A stretch of 64,000 bases of DNA from Muriicola sp. Z0-33. GTDB lineage: Bacteria; Bacteroidota; Bacteroidia; Flavobacteriales; Flavobacteriaceae. Below are positions 52,271-61,082 of the stretch, piece by piece; position 1 is the stretch's first letter; each line of letters begins with the position of its first letter. The position numbers were made by a program, and so were the translations under genes. The DNA lies in contig NZ_JAFMPW010000001.1 in NCBI RefSeq assembly GCF_026126425.1, forward strand, positions 600,461-664,460, written 5' to 3'. The notes beneath the pieces were generated by a model that ran no database searches, was not told the origin of the DNA, and saw nothing but the letters and a program-made list of their open reading frames with translations.

Positions 52271-52317
52271 TAAAATAAAAATGCCAGCTTGTCATTTATG
52301 CTGGCATTTTTATTTTA
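52271..52317. terminator. terminator of the miaB-secG operon
   Basis: TAAAATAAAAATGCCAGC and GCTGGCATTTTTATTTTA form an 18-bp perfect stem with an 11-base loop; T-rich arms give a leftward terminator 14 bases after the secG stop. It lies immediately before the groES promoter, insulating it. Confidence 0.85.
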
Positions 52318-52331
52318 TGCAATCCTTCAAA

Positions 52332-52703
52332 TTATTGTGTGCTATCATCTGTTGTCCCACCTTCTGCCGGAGGTACAACTTCCTCAGGGATCTGATCTGG
52401 AAGTGTTTCAGGAACAGTTGTTTCTATATCATCGCCTTGAAGTAACTTAGAATCGGCTTCGCCAAAATTTCCTTTTAATGCCACATTAGAAAGTAGAATT
52501 AGTACAATCAATAAAGTGGCCAGGGTCCAGGTACTTTTATCTAAAAAATCGCCTGTTTTTTTAACCCCGCCAACCACCTGGCTTCCTCCACCTCCAAAGG
52601 AAGAAGACAATCCGCCTCCTTTTGGGTTTTGAACCATCACCACCAATACGAGCAAGAGGCAAACTACGATGATTAGGATTAGAAATATTGTAAAGGTGCT
52701 CAT
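52332..52703 (-). CDS. secG: preprotein translocase subunit SecG
   Basis: 123 residues. First helix MSTFTIFLILIIVVCLLLVLVVMVQNPKGGGLSSSFGGGGSQVVGGVKKTGDFLDKSTW with the conserved QNPKGGGLS.FGG loop, a second helix TLATLLIVLILLSNVAL, then an acidic, Pro-rich periplasmic or cytosolic tail (PETLPDQIPEEVVPPAEGG) common in Bacteroidota. Assists SecYE in export. Last gene of the operon. Confidence 0.95.
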   Translation of the reverse strand: MSTFTIFLILIIVVCLLLVLVVMVQNPKGGGLSSSFGGGGSQVVGGVKKTGDFLDKSTWTLATLLIVLILLSNVALKGNFGEADSKLLQGDDIETTVPETLPDQIPEEVVPPAEGGTTDDSTQ

Positions 52704-52709
52704 CTTATT

Positions 52710-53636
52710 TTAATTTTCTTGTTGTAATTTTTTCACCGCTTTAATTCGGTCTGCAAAGAAACCACTTTTTTCCGGATATTTCAAACTTAAAATAGTGTAG
52801 GCCTGAATGGCTTTTTTATACTTTTTTTGTTCCAGATACACCTTCGCAAGCGTCTCTGTCATTAACTCCTTTTTATCGAATTTCAGGGATTTCTCAATAT
52901 CTATTTTTTCGCTGGTACTTTCTGCTGGCTTAATTTTTGGATTAGAGGCTATGAATTTATCAATAAGGTCAAATTTTTTCTTCTTTAAAGGATCCTCCTC
53001 CAATGTAAAATCCACTTGAACTTCGTTGCTATCTTCGTCAACCGCTTCTTTCTCCTGAGATCTTTCTACTTTTTTTAAAGATGTCAATTGCAGCCATTCA
53101 CCAAAAGAATACTTTTCCTTTTTTGTAAAGGTTAACGGGGCCCCAATTTCCAGCTCCTCTTCTAATTGTTTTTTTTCTCTGGCGATACTTTTGTCAATTT
53201 CCGGATCTTTGGATTTGAAGAGTGCCGGATCCAGAATATCTTCGGCATCTTTGGCCGAACGGGGCAGGGGTTCGTCTTCTGAATCTTCTATCATGGAAAT
53301 ATCTGCAGTGTCTAAAGGAGTAACTTCTTCGGAAATTATTTGCTGATCTGCCAGCGGGTTTTTCCCGGAAATATTATCAGCTATAGTGTTTTGCAAAAAT
53401 TCGCTGGAGGTAATAAAGTCGAACAGAATATCACGGTCCGAAGTATAAGCCGCAGTTACCTTGAGCGCATTATTATATTTAAAACTATTCAGGTTTTTAA
53501 GACCTTTTAAATGCATGGCTCTGGCAGCCTGAAAATATGGGTATTCTTCCAGAATATCTTCTAATTGATTTGTTTGTACAGGATCTACCACTTTATCCGG
53601 ATGCTGCAAAAGATATGTGAAATCGTGTACATTCAT
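52710..53636 (-). CDS. cytosolic protein with C-terminal TPR-like repeat
   Basis: 308 residues, no signal. N-terminal helices FTYLLQHPDKVVDPVQTNQLEDILEEYPYFQAARAMHLKGLKNLNSFKYNNALKVTAAYTSDRDILFDFI resemble TPR pairs. The middle is acidic and low complexity (EDSEDEPLPRSAKDAEDILD). The C-terminal MTETLAKVYLEQKKYKKAIQAYTILSLKYPEKSGFFADRIKAVKK is a single clear TPR. It sits between lptE and secG with gaps of six bases each, a conserved neighbourhood in Flavobacteriia, but its function is unknown to me. Confidence 0.8.
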   Translation of the reverse strand: MNVHDFTYLLQHPDKVVDPVQTNQLEDILEEYPYFQAARAMHLKGLKNLNSFKYNNALKVTAAYTSDRDILFDFITSSEFLQNTIADNISGKNPLADQQIISEEVTPLDTADISMIEDSEDEPLPRSAKDAEDILDPALFKSKDPEIDKSIAREKKQLEEELEIGAPLTFTKKEKYSFGEWLQLTSLKKVERSQEKEAVDEDSNEVQVDFTLEEDPLKKKKFDLIDKFIASNPKIKPAESTSEKIDIEKSLKFDKKELMTETLAKVYLEQKKYKKAIQAYTILSLKYPEKSGFFADRIKAVKKLQQEN

Positions 53637-53642
53637 AGGTAA

Positions 53643-54182
53643 TTACCAATCTGCAAGTGATCTGTTAAATATGTCCTGATTAATCCGTTCGAAGATGACC
53701 TGATGTGCTTCGTCTCTCACAGAGGATAACTGAGAATTGGCATCATAATCATAGAAAAAGGAAAACCGTTGTTCAAAATCGACATCCTCTTTGGTGCGAT
53801 TAAAAAACCTGACGTTGATCCCTATCGTCAGTCGGTTTTGGGCGGCCCGTTGTTCCGCAGTTGCCGTCATAGGTGACACCCTGTATTCTACTATTTCTCC
53901 TTCATATAGGATATCCCCGTTATCTGTTACCAGGTCAAGGCTGGTTTGGTTGAGGATTAGATCTTGTAAAGACAAGGTATATTCCCTGTCCAGACCAGGA
54001 TCAAAAGTGGAACCCGGACTTTGGGAAGCGTAGTTCTGAAAATAGTTCACCTGGTAGGTCTGGGCCGTGCCCACATCTCCTCCGGTAAAATTATATATTC
54101 CGCAGCTCGCAAGCATCAGCGTCATTAGAAGACCGATTAAGCGGGAAACATATGTACTACTATTAATCAACTTCCAACTCAT
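53643..54182 (-). CDS. lptE: LPS assembly lipoprotein LptE
   Basis: 179 residues. Lipobox LASCGIYNFTGG (Cys near 27), then the LptE fold in Bacteroidota form: AQTYQVNYFQNYASQSPGSTFDPGLDREYTLSLQDLILNQTSLDLVTDNGDILYEGEIVEYRVSPMT and QNRLTIGINVRFFNRTKEDVDFEQRFSFF. It plugs the LptD barrel at the outer membrane. Overlaps the sigma-54 activator gene by one base. Confidence 0.9.
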   Translation of the reverse strand: MSWKLINSSTYVSRLIGLLMTLMLASCGIYNFTGGDVGTAQTYQVNYFQNYASQSPGSTFDPGLDREYTLSLQDLILNQTSLDLVTDNGDILYEGEIVEYRVSPMTATAEQRAAQNRLTIGINVRFFNRTKEDVDFEQRFSFFYDYDANSQLSSVRDEAHQVIFERINQDIFNRSLADW

Positions 54183-55444
54183 TATAGATCATATTGTTTA
54201 ATCTTTCGATACAAAGTACGCTCAGAAATGCCCAGTTCTGCAGCAGCGGCTTTCCGTTTGCCTCTATTGCGATCCAAGGATTTTTTGATGAGTTCTATTT
54301 CCTTTTCCTGTAAAGATAGGGTTTCTTCCTCTTGAATTTCTTCGGCAAAATGATACTTGTCTTCAGGGGTTTCCGGAATAGTCTCTACCTTGTGTTCTGG
54401 CAAAGGCAGTACTTCCAGGGGTGCGGGTTCTGCCACTGTCTCCTGTTCCGCCTTACTTCCATATATCTTGCGGATAAGATGTTCATTTTCCTCCTGAACT
54501 TTATCTGTATCATTAGACTTCAGGAGTTCCATTGTGAGTTTTTTCAAATCATTCAGATCCCCTTTCATGTCAAATAACACTTTATACAAGATCTCCCTTT
54601 CATTACTAAAATCGTTCTCCTTGCGTTCACTGCCAATAACTGCGGGTAGATGAGAATCTCCGGCGTTTGGTAAATAGCTGTTTAAAGTAACTAGTGAAAT
54701 TGCCCTCTCTTTTTCCAATACAGAAATCTGCTCTGCAACGTTTCTCAATTGGCGAATGTTTCCTGGCCATCTGTATTTGACCAGTAACTGTACTGCATCT
54801 TCTTCGAGCCGGATTGTTGGCATTTTGTATTTCTGTCCAAAATCTGAAGCAAATTTTCTAAAGAGCAAATGAATGTCATCCCGACGTTCTCTCAATGGGG
54901 GGATCCCAATTTCTACCGTACTCATTCGATAATAGAGATCTTCTCTGAATTTCCCTTTTTTGATAGCTTCTGACATATTCATATTAGTAGCCGCCACGAT
55001 GCGCACGTCGGTTTTTTGTACCTGCGAAGATCCTACCTTGAGAAATTCCCCGTTTTCGAGGACCCTTAATAGCCTCACCTGCGTTGTCAGCGGCAATTCA
55101 CCAACCTCATCCAGAAAAATAGTTCCACCATCGGCTACCTCAAAGTAACCTCTTCTGGTTTGGGTGGCACCGGTAAATGCCCCCTTTTCATGTCCAAAAA
55201 GTTCGCTGTCAATTGTGCCTTCCGGGATGGCTCCACAGTTTACTGCAATATACTTTGCATGTTTCCTGTGAGATAAGGAATGAATAATTTTTGGCACGGC
55301 TTCTTTTCCAACACCACTTTCTCCTGTAACCAATACAGCAATATCTGTCGGAGCAACCTGAACTGCTTTTTCAAGGGCACGATTTAGTTTTACATCATTT
55401 CCGATGATCTCAAATCGTTGCTTTATGGATTGTACATTCTCCAT
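54182..55444 (-). CDS. sigma-54-dependent transcriptional activator without sensor domain
   Basis: 420 residues. The AAA+ domain begins almost at the start: GESGVGKEAVPKIIH (Walker A) near 40, GHEKGAFTGATQTRRGYFE with the GAFTGA loop that contacts sigma-54 near 87, GGTIFLDEVGELP (Walker B), then R-finger region LYYRMSTVEIGIPPLRERRDDI. A long acidic linker (~290-375) leads to a Fis-type helix-turn-helix (GKRKAAAAELGISERTLYRKIKQYDL). No receiver or PAS domain, so control is by expression level or a partner. Four bases after miaB. The sigma-54-type groESL promoter nearby is one possible target. Confidence 0.93.
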   Translation of the reverse strand: MENVQSIKQRFEIIGNDVKLNRALEKAVQVAPTDIAVLVTGESGVGKEAVPKIIHSLSHRKHAKYIAVNCGAIPEGTIDSELFGHEKGAFTGATQTRRGYFEVADGGTIFLDEVGELPLTTQVRLLRVLENGEFLKVGSSQVQKTDVRIVAATNMNMSEAIKKGKFREDLYYRMSTVEIGIPPLRERRDDIHLLFRKFASDFGQKYKMPTIRLEEDAVQLLVKYRWPGNIRQLRNVAEQISVLEKERAISLVTLNSYLPNAGDSHLPAVIGSERKENDFSNEREILYKVLFDMKGDLNDLKKLTMELLKSNDTDKVQEENEHLIRKIYGSKAEQETVAEPAPLEVLPLPEHKVETIPETPEDKYHFAEEIQEEETLSLQEKEIELIKKSLDRNRGKRKAAAAELGISERTLYRKIKQYDL

Positions 55445-55447
55445 TTT

Positions 55448-56893
55448 CTATTGCTGCTTAGTATACCCAACAGCCTTTCCCAAAAGGGTGGCTGAGGTAC
55501 AATCTTTTATTTCTACATTTACAAACTCTCCCACTGCGTAGTGCTCCTTTGGAAAAACTACCACGGTGTTTTGTGAGTTACGACCCATCCAGTGGGCATC
55601 AGATTTTTTTGAAGACCCTTCTATTAATACTTCTTCAATTTTACCAAGATGTTGTTTTGTTCTATAAAGAGCGTGCTTTTGTTGCAGGGTGATGATCTCC
55701 TGTAGGCGCCTTTTTTTAGTCGCTGCCGGGATATCATCTTCTAATTTTCTGGCTGCTGAGGTGCCCGGTCTTTCTGAGTAGGCAAACATGAAACCAAAAT
55801 CGTACTTCACATACTCCATCAAAGAAAGGGTGTCCTGGTGATCCTCTTCAGTTTCGGTTGGAAAACCACTGATCATGTCCTGGCTAATGGCGCAATCAGG
55901 GATGATCTTTTTAATGTTGTCTATAAGTTTAAAATACTCTTCCCTTGTATGTAGCCTGTTCATGGCTTTTAGTATGCGATTGCTTCCACTCTGAACCGGA
56001 AGGTGAATGTATTTGCAAATATTATCGTACCTGGACATAGTTTCAATTACATCTAAGGTCATATCCTGAGGATTGGAAGTAGAAAAACGGATACGCATAT
56101 TTGGCTGTGCCTCGGCCACCATTTGTAAAAGTTTTGCAAAGTTAGTTGCACTAGCCCTTTGCATTTCAGAAGCCTTGGTAAAATCTTTTTTCAATCCTCC
56201 TCCATACCAGAGATAACTATCAACATTCTGACCTAAAAGGGTAATCTCTTTAAATCCTTTTTCCCAAAGTGCATTCACCTCAGAAAGAATAGATTGAGGG
56301 TCCCTGCTTCTTTCTCTTCCGCGGGTAAACGGCACTACGCAAAAAGTACACATATTGTCGCAGCCACGGGTAATGGTTACGAAGGCGGTTACCCCATTAG
56401 AATTTAACCTCACCGGCGCAACATCCCCATAGGTCTCTTCTTTAGACAGAAGTACATTTACGGCACTTCGCCCTTCATCTATTTCCTGAATGAGATTGGG
56501 CAGATCCTTATAAGCATCAGGGCCAACCACCATATCTACAATTTGCTCTTCTTCGAGTAACTGACTTTTCAACCTTTCGGCCATACAACCCAATACCCCA
56601 ACCTTCATATGTGGCCTGGTCTTTTTAACGGCATTGAATTTTTCGAGACGCTTGCGAACTGTGGTTTCAGCTTTTTCCCGGATAGAACAGGTATTAACCA
56701 ATACCAAGTCAGCATCATCCAGGACCTGAGTTGTATCAAAACCTTCCTTGGCTAAAATAGAGGCAACAATCTCACTATCAGAAAAATTCATCTGGCAGCC
56801 GTAACTCTCAATATAGAGCTTACGCGTATTGCTCAGCGTGGACTCTATGGCCAACACGCTTCCCTGAACAGATTCATCAATTACTTTCTTCAT
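55448..56893 (-). CDS. miaB: tRNA-2-methylthio-N6-dimethylallyladenosine synthase MiaB
   Basis: 481 residues. N-terminal methylthiotransferase domain with the three Cys [22 protein letters not shown] and VLGCMAERL for the auxiliary Fe-S cluster. Radical-SAM core [23 protein letters not shown] (CxxxCxxC) near 175; TRAM domain at the end ([16 protein letters not shown]...[19 protein letters not shown]). Adds 2-methylthio to i6A37 in tRNA. First gene of the operon leading to secG; it has a good promoter. Confidence 0.96.
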   Translation of the reverse strand: MKKVIDESVQGSVLAIESTLSNTRKLYIESYGCQMNFSDSEIVASILAKEGFDTTQVLDDADLVLVNTCSIREKAETTVRKRLEKFNAVKKTRPHMKVGVLGCMAERLKSQLLEEEQIVDMVVGPDAYKDLPNLIQEIDEGRSAVNVLLSKEETYGDVAPVRLNSNGVTAFVTITRGCDNMCTFCVVPFTRGRERSRDPQSILSEVNALWEKGFKEITLLGQNVDSYLWYGGGLKKDFTKASEMQRASATNFAKLLQMVAEAQPNMRIRFSTSNPQDMTLDVIETMSRYDNICKYIHLPVQSGSNRILKAMNRLHTREEYFKLIDNIKKIIPDCAISQDMISGFPTETEEDHQDTLSLMEYVKYDFGFMFAYSERPGTSAARKLEDDIPAATKKRRLQEIITLQQKHALYRTKQHLGKIEEVLIEGSSKKSDAHWMGRNSQNTVVVFPKEHYAVGEFVNVEIKDCTSATLLGKAVGYTKQQ

Positions 56894-56930
56894 GACTTCT
56901 TCCCAGTATTTTTGGGGTTTAAACGGTCTG

Positions 56931-56962
56931 CAAAGATACTACATAATACAATTTTATGACAA
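56931..56962 (-). promoter_or_regulatory. promoter of the miaB-secG operon
   Basis: Read leftward: TTG at 56960-56962, 21 bases, TATCTTTG at 56931-56938, a full match to the -7 box. Leader of about 30 bases to the miaB ATG. Confidence 0.75.
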
Positions 56963-57056
56963 TATGACAGTTAATTCTTTATCAAAATTTACGCAACGCA
57001 GTACCGCCATCTGTATCTTTAAGTCAAGCAACAAATCTAATTAATAACAACAGACT

Positions 57057-58295
57057 ATGAAGAAGCAATTTTTATTGATCTTAGTATCAGTAGCCATTGG
57101 ATTAACCTCCTGTGAGAAAACCGACGACAGCAAGTATGCTGACTATTTGGTGGCCAGGCCACTAAAAATGAGTATGGAAGAGTTTAAAAACAGCGTTGAT
57201 ATAATTTCACCTGTTCCTATAGATGAATCCGGAAAAATTTATGCATATCAAGACTATATATTTGTGAATGACAAATACAAAGGAGTACATGTTATAGATA
57301 ACAGTGACCCTTCTTCCCCTAAGAAAGTGTCTTTTATTAAAATTGCCGGAAATGTAGATATTTCGGTAAAGGATAACTACCTCTATGCAGATAGTTTAAC
57401 AGATCTGATCGTCCTTAATATATCTGATGTCAACAACATAGAAATTGTAAACAGACTTGATGATGTTCTATACGACAACGTAATCTGGCCTGCCGAAGCG
57501 GATATTTTTGAATTTGATGGTATTGATTATCAAAATGAAATATTGATTGGATGGGAAGTAGTAACAGAGCGTCGATTAATAGAAGAGGTAAATACCCGTT
57601 TCGACGATCTGGCGCTTGCTGAGGTTGCCAATGATGCTGGCAATGTTGGACAAGGGGGATCTCTGGCGCGTTTCAAAATTGTTGACGATTACCTTTATGC
57701 CGTTGACAGCCATAACATCAACGTATTTGAAATTAGCGATTTGGAAAATCCGAAAGATTTGGACGATGTCTTTGCCGGTTTCGATATTGAAACCATTTTT
57801 AACAGGGGAGAGCATTTGTTCTTAGGTAGTATGCGGGGGATGTATATTTATGATATTTCTTCACCGGCCAGTCCGTCATTCGTATCAGAATTTCAGCATG
57901 GAACGGCATGTGATCCTGTGGTGGTTGACGGGGATTATGCTTATGTTACTTTAAGAGGGGGTAATAATTGCGGAGCTACGGAAAGTGGTCTTTTTATAGT
58001 AGATATTTCTGATATAAGCAATCCTGTCCTGGCAGTATCTTATCCATTGGATGGCCCTTATGGCCTGGGTATTAAAGATGAGAAACTTTTTGTTTGTGAC
58101 GGGGACTCCGGGTTAAAGATATTTGATAAAACAGACATAGAAAATCTAGAAACCCTCAATCATTTTGAAGACATAGTCACCTTTGATGTAATTCCAAGGG
58201 AAGAAATGTTACTAATGGTCGGGGATGATATTCTTTACCAATATGAGTATCTGGAAGAAGGGATAAGTTTAATGAGTACCCTGGAACTGAATTGA
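57057..58295 (+). CDS. LVIVD-repeat lipoprotein
   Basis: 412 residues. Lipobox LTSCEKTD (Cys near 19). Then tandem LVIVD-type beta repeats, each with a Val-Ile-Asp or Ile-Val-Asp strand and a Ser/Asn-Pro turn: GVHVIDNSDPSSPKKVS, DLIVLNISDVNNIEIVN, NINVFEISDLENPKDLD, GMYIYDISSPASPSFVS, GLFIVDISDISNPVLAVS, GLKIFDKTDIENLETLN. Predicted cell-surface or periplasmic beta-propeller; role unknown. Single gene between the miaB promoter region and a terminator. Confidence 0.92.
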   Translation: MKKQFLLILVSVAIGLTSCEKTDDSKYADYLVARPLKMSMEEFKNSVDIISPVPIDESGKIYAYQDYIFVNDKYKGVHVIDNSDPSSPKKVSFIKIAGNVDISVKDNYLYADSLTDLIVLNISDVNNIEIVNRLDDVLYDNVIWPAEADIFEFDGIDYQNEILIGWEVVTERRLIEEVNTRFDDLALAEVANDAGNVGQGGSLARFKIVDDYLYAVDSHNINVFEISDLENPKDLDDVFAGFDIETIFNRGEHLFLGSMRGMYIYDISSPASPSFVSEFQHGTACDPVVVDGDYAYVTLRGGNNCGATESGLFIVDISDISNPVLAVSYPLDGPYGLGIKDEKLFVCDGDSGLKIFDKTDIENLETLNHFEDIVTFDVIPREEMLLMVGDDILYQYEYLEEGISLMSTLELN

Positions 58296-58425
58296 TTCGG
58301 GATTTGAAGTTTTCCTTAAGAATTTGTTCTGCTCTTATAACGGTTTATTGCGAGATTTCAGGATTGAAATTACAGCAAACTATCAGCAATTGAAATGCCT
58401 TTAACGAAGGCTTGAAACCGATAAT

Positions 58426-58455
58426 AACATCCCGTAAAAGCGGGATGTTTTTTTT
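58426..58455 (+). terminator. intrinsic terminator after the LVIVD gene
   Basis: AACATCCCG / CGGGATGTT with a 6-base loop and an eight-T tract rightward. It separates the LVIVD gene from topA. Confidence 0.85.
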
Positions 58456-58497
58456 AACCCATATTTAAAGGTAGCACAGCAAATAAAAAATTTAGGC

Positions 58498-58505
58498 TAC
58501 TTTTG
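58498..58505 (+). promoter_or_regulatory. -7 element (TACTTTTG) of topA
   Basis: A perfect TAnnTTTG box 20 bases before the topA ATG. The -33 region has no exact TTTG. Confidence 0.6.
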
Positions 58506-58524
58506 TTGCTTCAAAAACCAATGA

Positions 58525-61005
58525 ATGGCTAAGAACTTAGTGATAGTAGAGTCGCCTGCAAAGGCAAAAACTATAGAAAAATTTCTAGGGAATGATTATA
58601 AAGTTGCATCCAGTTTTGGGCACATAGCAGACCTTCCTTCCAAAGAGTTGGGAGTTGATGTGGACAATAATTTTGAACCTAAATATATAGTAGACAAAGA
58701 CAAAAAGGCTTTGGTAAAGAGCCTGAAAGATCTTGCAAAAAAAGCAGAAGTCATTTGGTTAGCCAGTGATGAGGACAGGGAAGGAGAGGCCATCTCATGG
58801 CACCTGGCAGAAACGCTTGGCCTGGATCAGAAAAAAACGAAGAGAATAGTTTTTAATTCAATTACCAAATCGGCCATTCAAAAAGCAATTGATAACCCAA
58901 GGGCAATTAATTATAACCTTGTAAATGCACAGCAAGCCAGAAGAGTGCTTGACAGATTGGTGGGGTATGAGCTTTCCCCGGTCCTCTGGAAAAAAATAAA
59001 ACCGGGCTTGTCTGCCGGAAGGGTGCAATCTGTTGCTGTTCGGCTAATTGTGGAACGTGAAAGGGAAATAGAGGTATTTAATCCGGTCGCTTCCTTTAGA
59101 ATTTCTGCTGAGTTTGCGACCAAGGAAGGCAGTGTATTTAGCGCCAAACTCGGTAAAACTTTCCCTACCAAAGAAGAAGCTAAGGCATTTCTGGAAAAAA
59201 ATATAGGTGCAGACTTTAAGGTTAACAGCCTGGACAAGAAGCCCGCAAAGAAATCACCTTCGGCACCTTTTACTACCTCCACCCTGCAACAGGAAGCATC
59301 CAGAAAACTTTATTTTTCGGTAGCCAGGACCATGCAGGTGGCACAACGCTTATACGAGGCCGGGCTAATTACTTATATGAGAACCGATAGTGTTAATCTC
59401 TCGGGTGAGGCTATAAATGCTGCTAAGACGGCCATTATACAAAACTACGGGGAAGCTTATAGTACTGTTCGCAATTTTACAGGGAAATCTAAAGGAGCAC
59501 AGGAGGCACATGAGGCAATTAGGCCTACAGACATGACCCTTCAGTCTCCTAGTCTTGAAAATGATCAGTCCAAATTATATGAATTGATCTGGAAACGTAC
59601 TTTGGCTTCACAGATGAGTGATGCACAATTGGAAAGAACCAACGTTAAAATTGGGGCAAATACACATGATGCAGTATTTACAGCCAATGGCGAGGTTATA
59701 AAGTTCGACGGTTTCCTAAAAGTGTATATGGAAGGTAAGGATGAAGAAGATCTTGCCGAAGAACAACAAGGCATGTTACCAGCAATGAATGAGGGAGCCG
59801 CGCTGAAAAATAATAATATAATTGCAACGGAAAGGTTTACAAGGCCTCCATACAGATATACTGAAGCTACCCTGGTCAAGAAATTGGAAGAACTGGGTAT
59901 TGGACGCCCGTCTACTTATGCCCCCACAATTTCAACGATACAAAATAGGGGGTATGTTGAAAAAGGGACGGTAGAAGGGATAGAAAGGAAGTACCTGCAA
60001 TTAGTCCTGGATACGGCTCAGGTTCAGGAAAACGCCCTTGTAGAAACTATAGGGTCGGACAAAGGCAAACTGGTGCCAACGGATATAGGAATGATTGTGA
60101 ACGACTTCCTGGTGAGTCATTTTGCCAATATCCTGGATTATAACTTCACGGCCAAGGTGGAAAAAGATTTTGATGAAATCGCTGAAGGAGAAGAGGATTG
60201 GCAAAAAGTAATGAAAGAGTTTTATAAAGACTTTCATCCGACAGTGATAGACGTTGAGGAAAATGCTGAGAGGGCAAGTGGTGAAAGAGTGTTGGGGACA
60301 GATCCTAAAACAGGCAGGCAAGTAGCTGTACGCCTTGGGAGATTTGGGCCTATGGTTCAGATAGGTACGGTGGAAGAGGAAGAGAAACCTTTGTTTGCAA
60401 GTCTTTTACCAGATCAGTCTTTGAATACTATTAGTTATGACGAGGCCATGGAGCTATTTCAATTGCCCAGAAAACTGGGTTCCTATGAAGGAGAAGAAAT
60501 AGAGGCCAATGTAGGCCGGTTTGGGCCCTATGTTCGATTTGGAAAGAAATTTGTTTCTCTGGAAAAGGGAGAAAATGCTTTTGATGTAGATCTTCCCAGA
60601 GCGATAGAATTAATAAAGGCCAAACAAAAGGCAGATGCTCCAATAGCTACTTATGAAGGTATGGAGGTGACCAAGGGGAAAGGAAGATTTGGCCCTTTTA
60701 TTAAGTGGAATAATATGTTCATAAATGTGAATAAGAAATACGATTATGACCATCTTTCCCAGCAGGATATTGAAGAACTGATAGAGGCTAAGAAACAAAA
60801 GGAAATAGAAAAGTTGGTTCAGGAGTGGCCCGAAGAAGGCATTCGAATTGAAAAGGCCAGATGGGGAAGACATAACATTATCCAGGGAAAGATAAAAGTT
60901 GAAATCTCCAAAGATGTAGATGCTACTAAAGTATCGTTAGAGGATGCCCAAGCACTGATAGCTCAAAAGAAACCCAAAAAAAAGACGAGAGCCAAGAAGA
61001 AATAA
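58525..61005 (+). CDS. topA: DNA topoisomerase I
   Basis: 826 residues. Toprim start NLVIVESPAKAKTIEKFLG and DEDREGEAISWH; catalytic Tyr in GLITYMRTDSVNLS near 290; EAHEAIRPTDM and GIGRPSTYAPTISTI near 455. After about residue 590 the zinc fingers of E. coli TopA are replaced by three repeats with a GRFGP core (RLGRFGPMVQIG, NVGRFGPYVRFG, GKGRFGPFIKWN) and the protein ends in a very basic tail (KKPKKKTRAKKK). Relaxes negative supercoils. An ATG four bases upstream is out of frame. Confidence 0.97.
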   Translation: MAKNLVIVESPAKAKTIEKFLGNDYKVASSFGHIADLPSKELGVDVDNNFEPKYIVDKDKKALVKSLKDLAKKAEVIWLASDEDREGEAISWHLAETLGLDQKKTKRIVFNSITKSAIQKAIDNPRAINYNLVNAQQARRVLDRLVGYELSPVLWKKIKPGLSAGRVQSVAVRLIVEREREIEVFNPVASFRISAEFATKEGSVFSAKLGKTFPTKEEAKAFLEKNIGADFKVNSLDKKPAKKSPSAPFTTSTLQQEASRKLYFSVARTMQVAQRLYEAGLITYMRTDSVNLSGEAINAAKTAIIQNYGEAYSTVRNFTGKSKGAQEAHEAIRPTDMTLQSPSLENDQSKLYELIWKRTLASQMSDAQLERTNVKIGANTHDAVFTANGEVIKFDGFLKVYMEGKDEEDLAEEQQGMLPAMNEGAALKNNNIIATERFTRPPYRYTEATLVKKLEELGIGRPSTYAPTISTIQNRGYVEKGTVEGIERKYLQLVLDTAQVQENALVETIGSDKGKLVPTDIGMIVNDFLVSHFANILDYNFTAKVEKDFDEIAEGEEDWQKVMKEFYKDFHPTVIDVEENAERASGERVLGTDPKTGRQVAVRLGRFGPMVQIGTVEEEEKPLFASLLPDQSLNTISYDEAMELFQLPRKLGSYEGEEIEANVGRFGPYVRFGKKFVSLEKGENAFDVDLPRAIELIKAKQKADAPIATYEGMEVTKGKGRFGPFIKWNNMFINVNKKYDYDHLSQQDIEELIEAKKQKEIEKLVQEWPEEGIRIEKARWGRHNIIQGKIKVEISKDVDATKVSLEDAQALIAQKKPKKKTRAKKK

Positions 61006-61082
61006 GTATCTTTATGGACGTTTGATCGGCAGATTTTTTAGCAGCAGCAAATGCGTTAAATTCACAACAGTTAAAGACCAAA

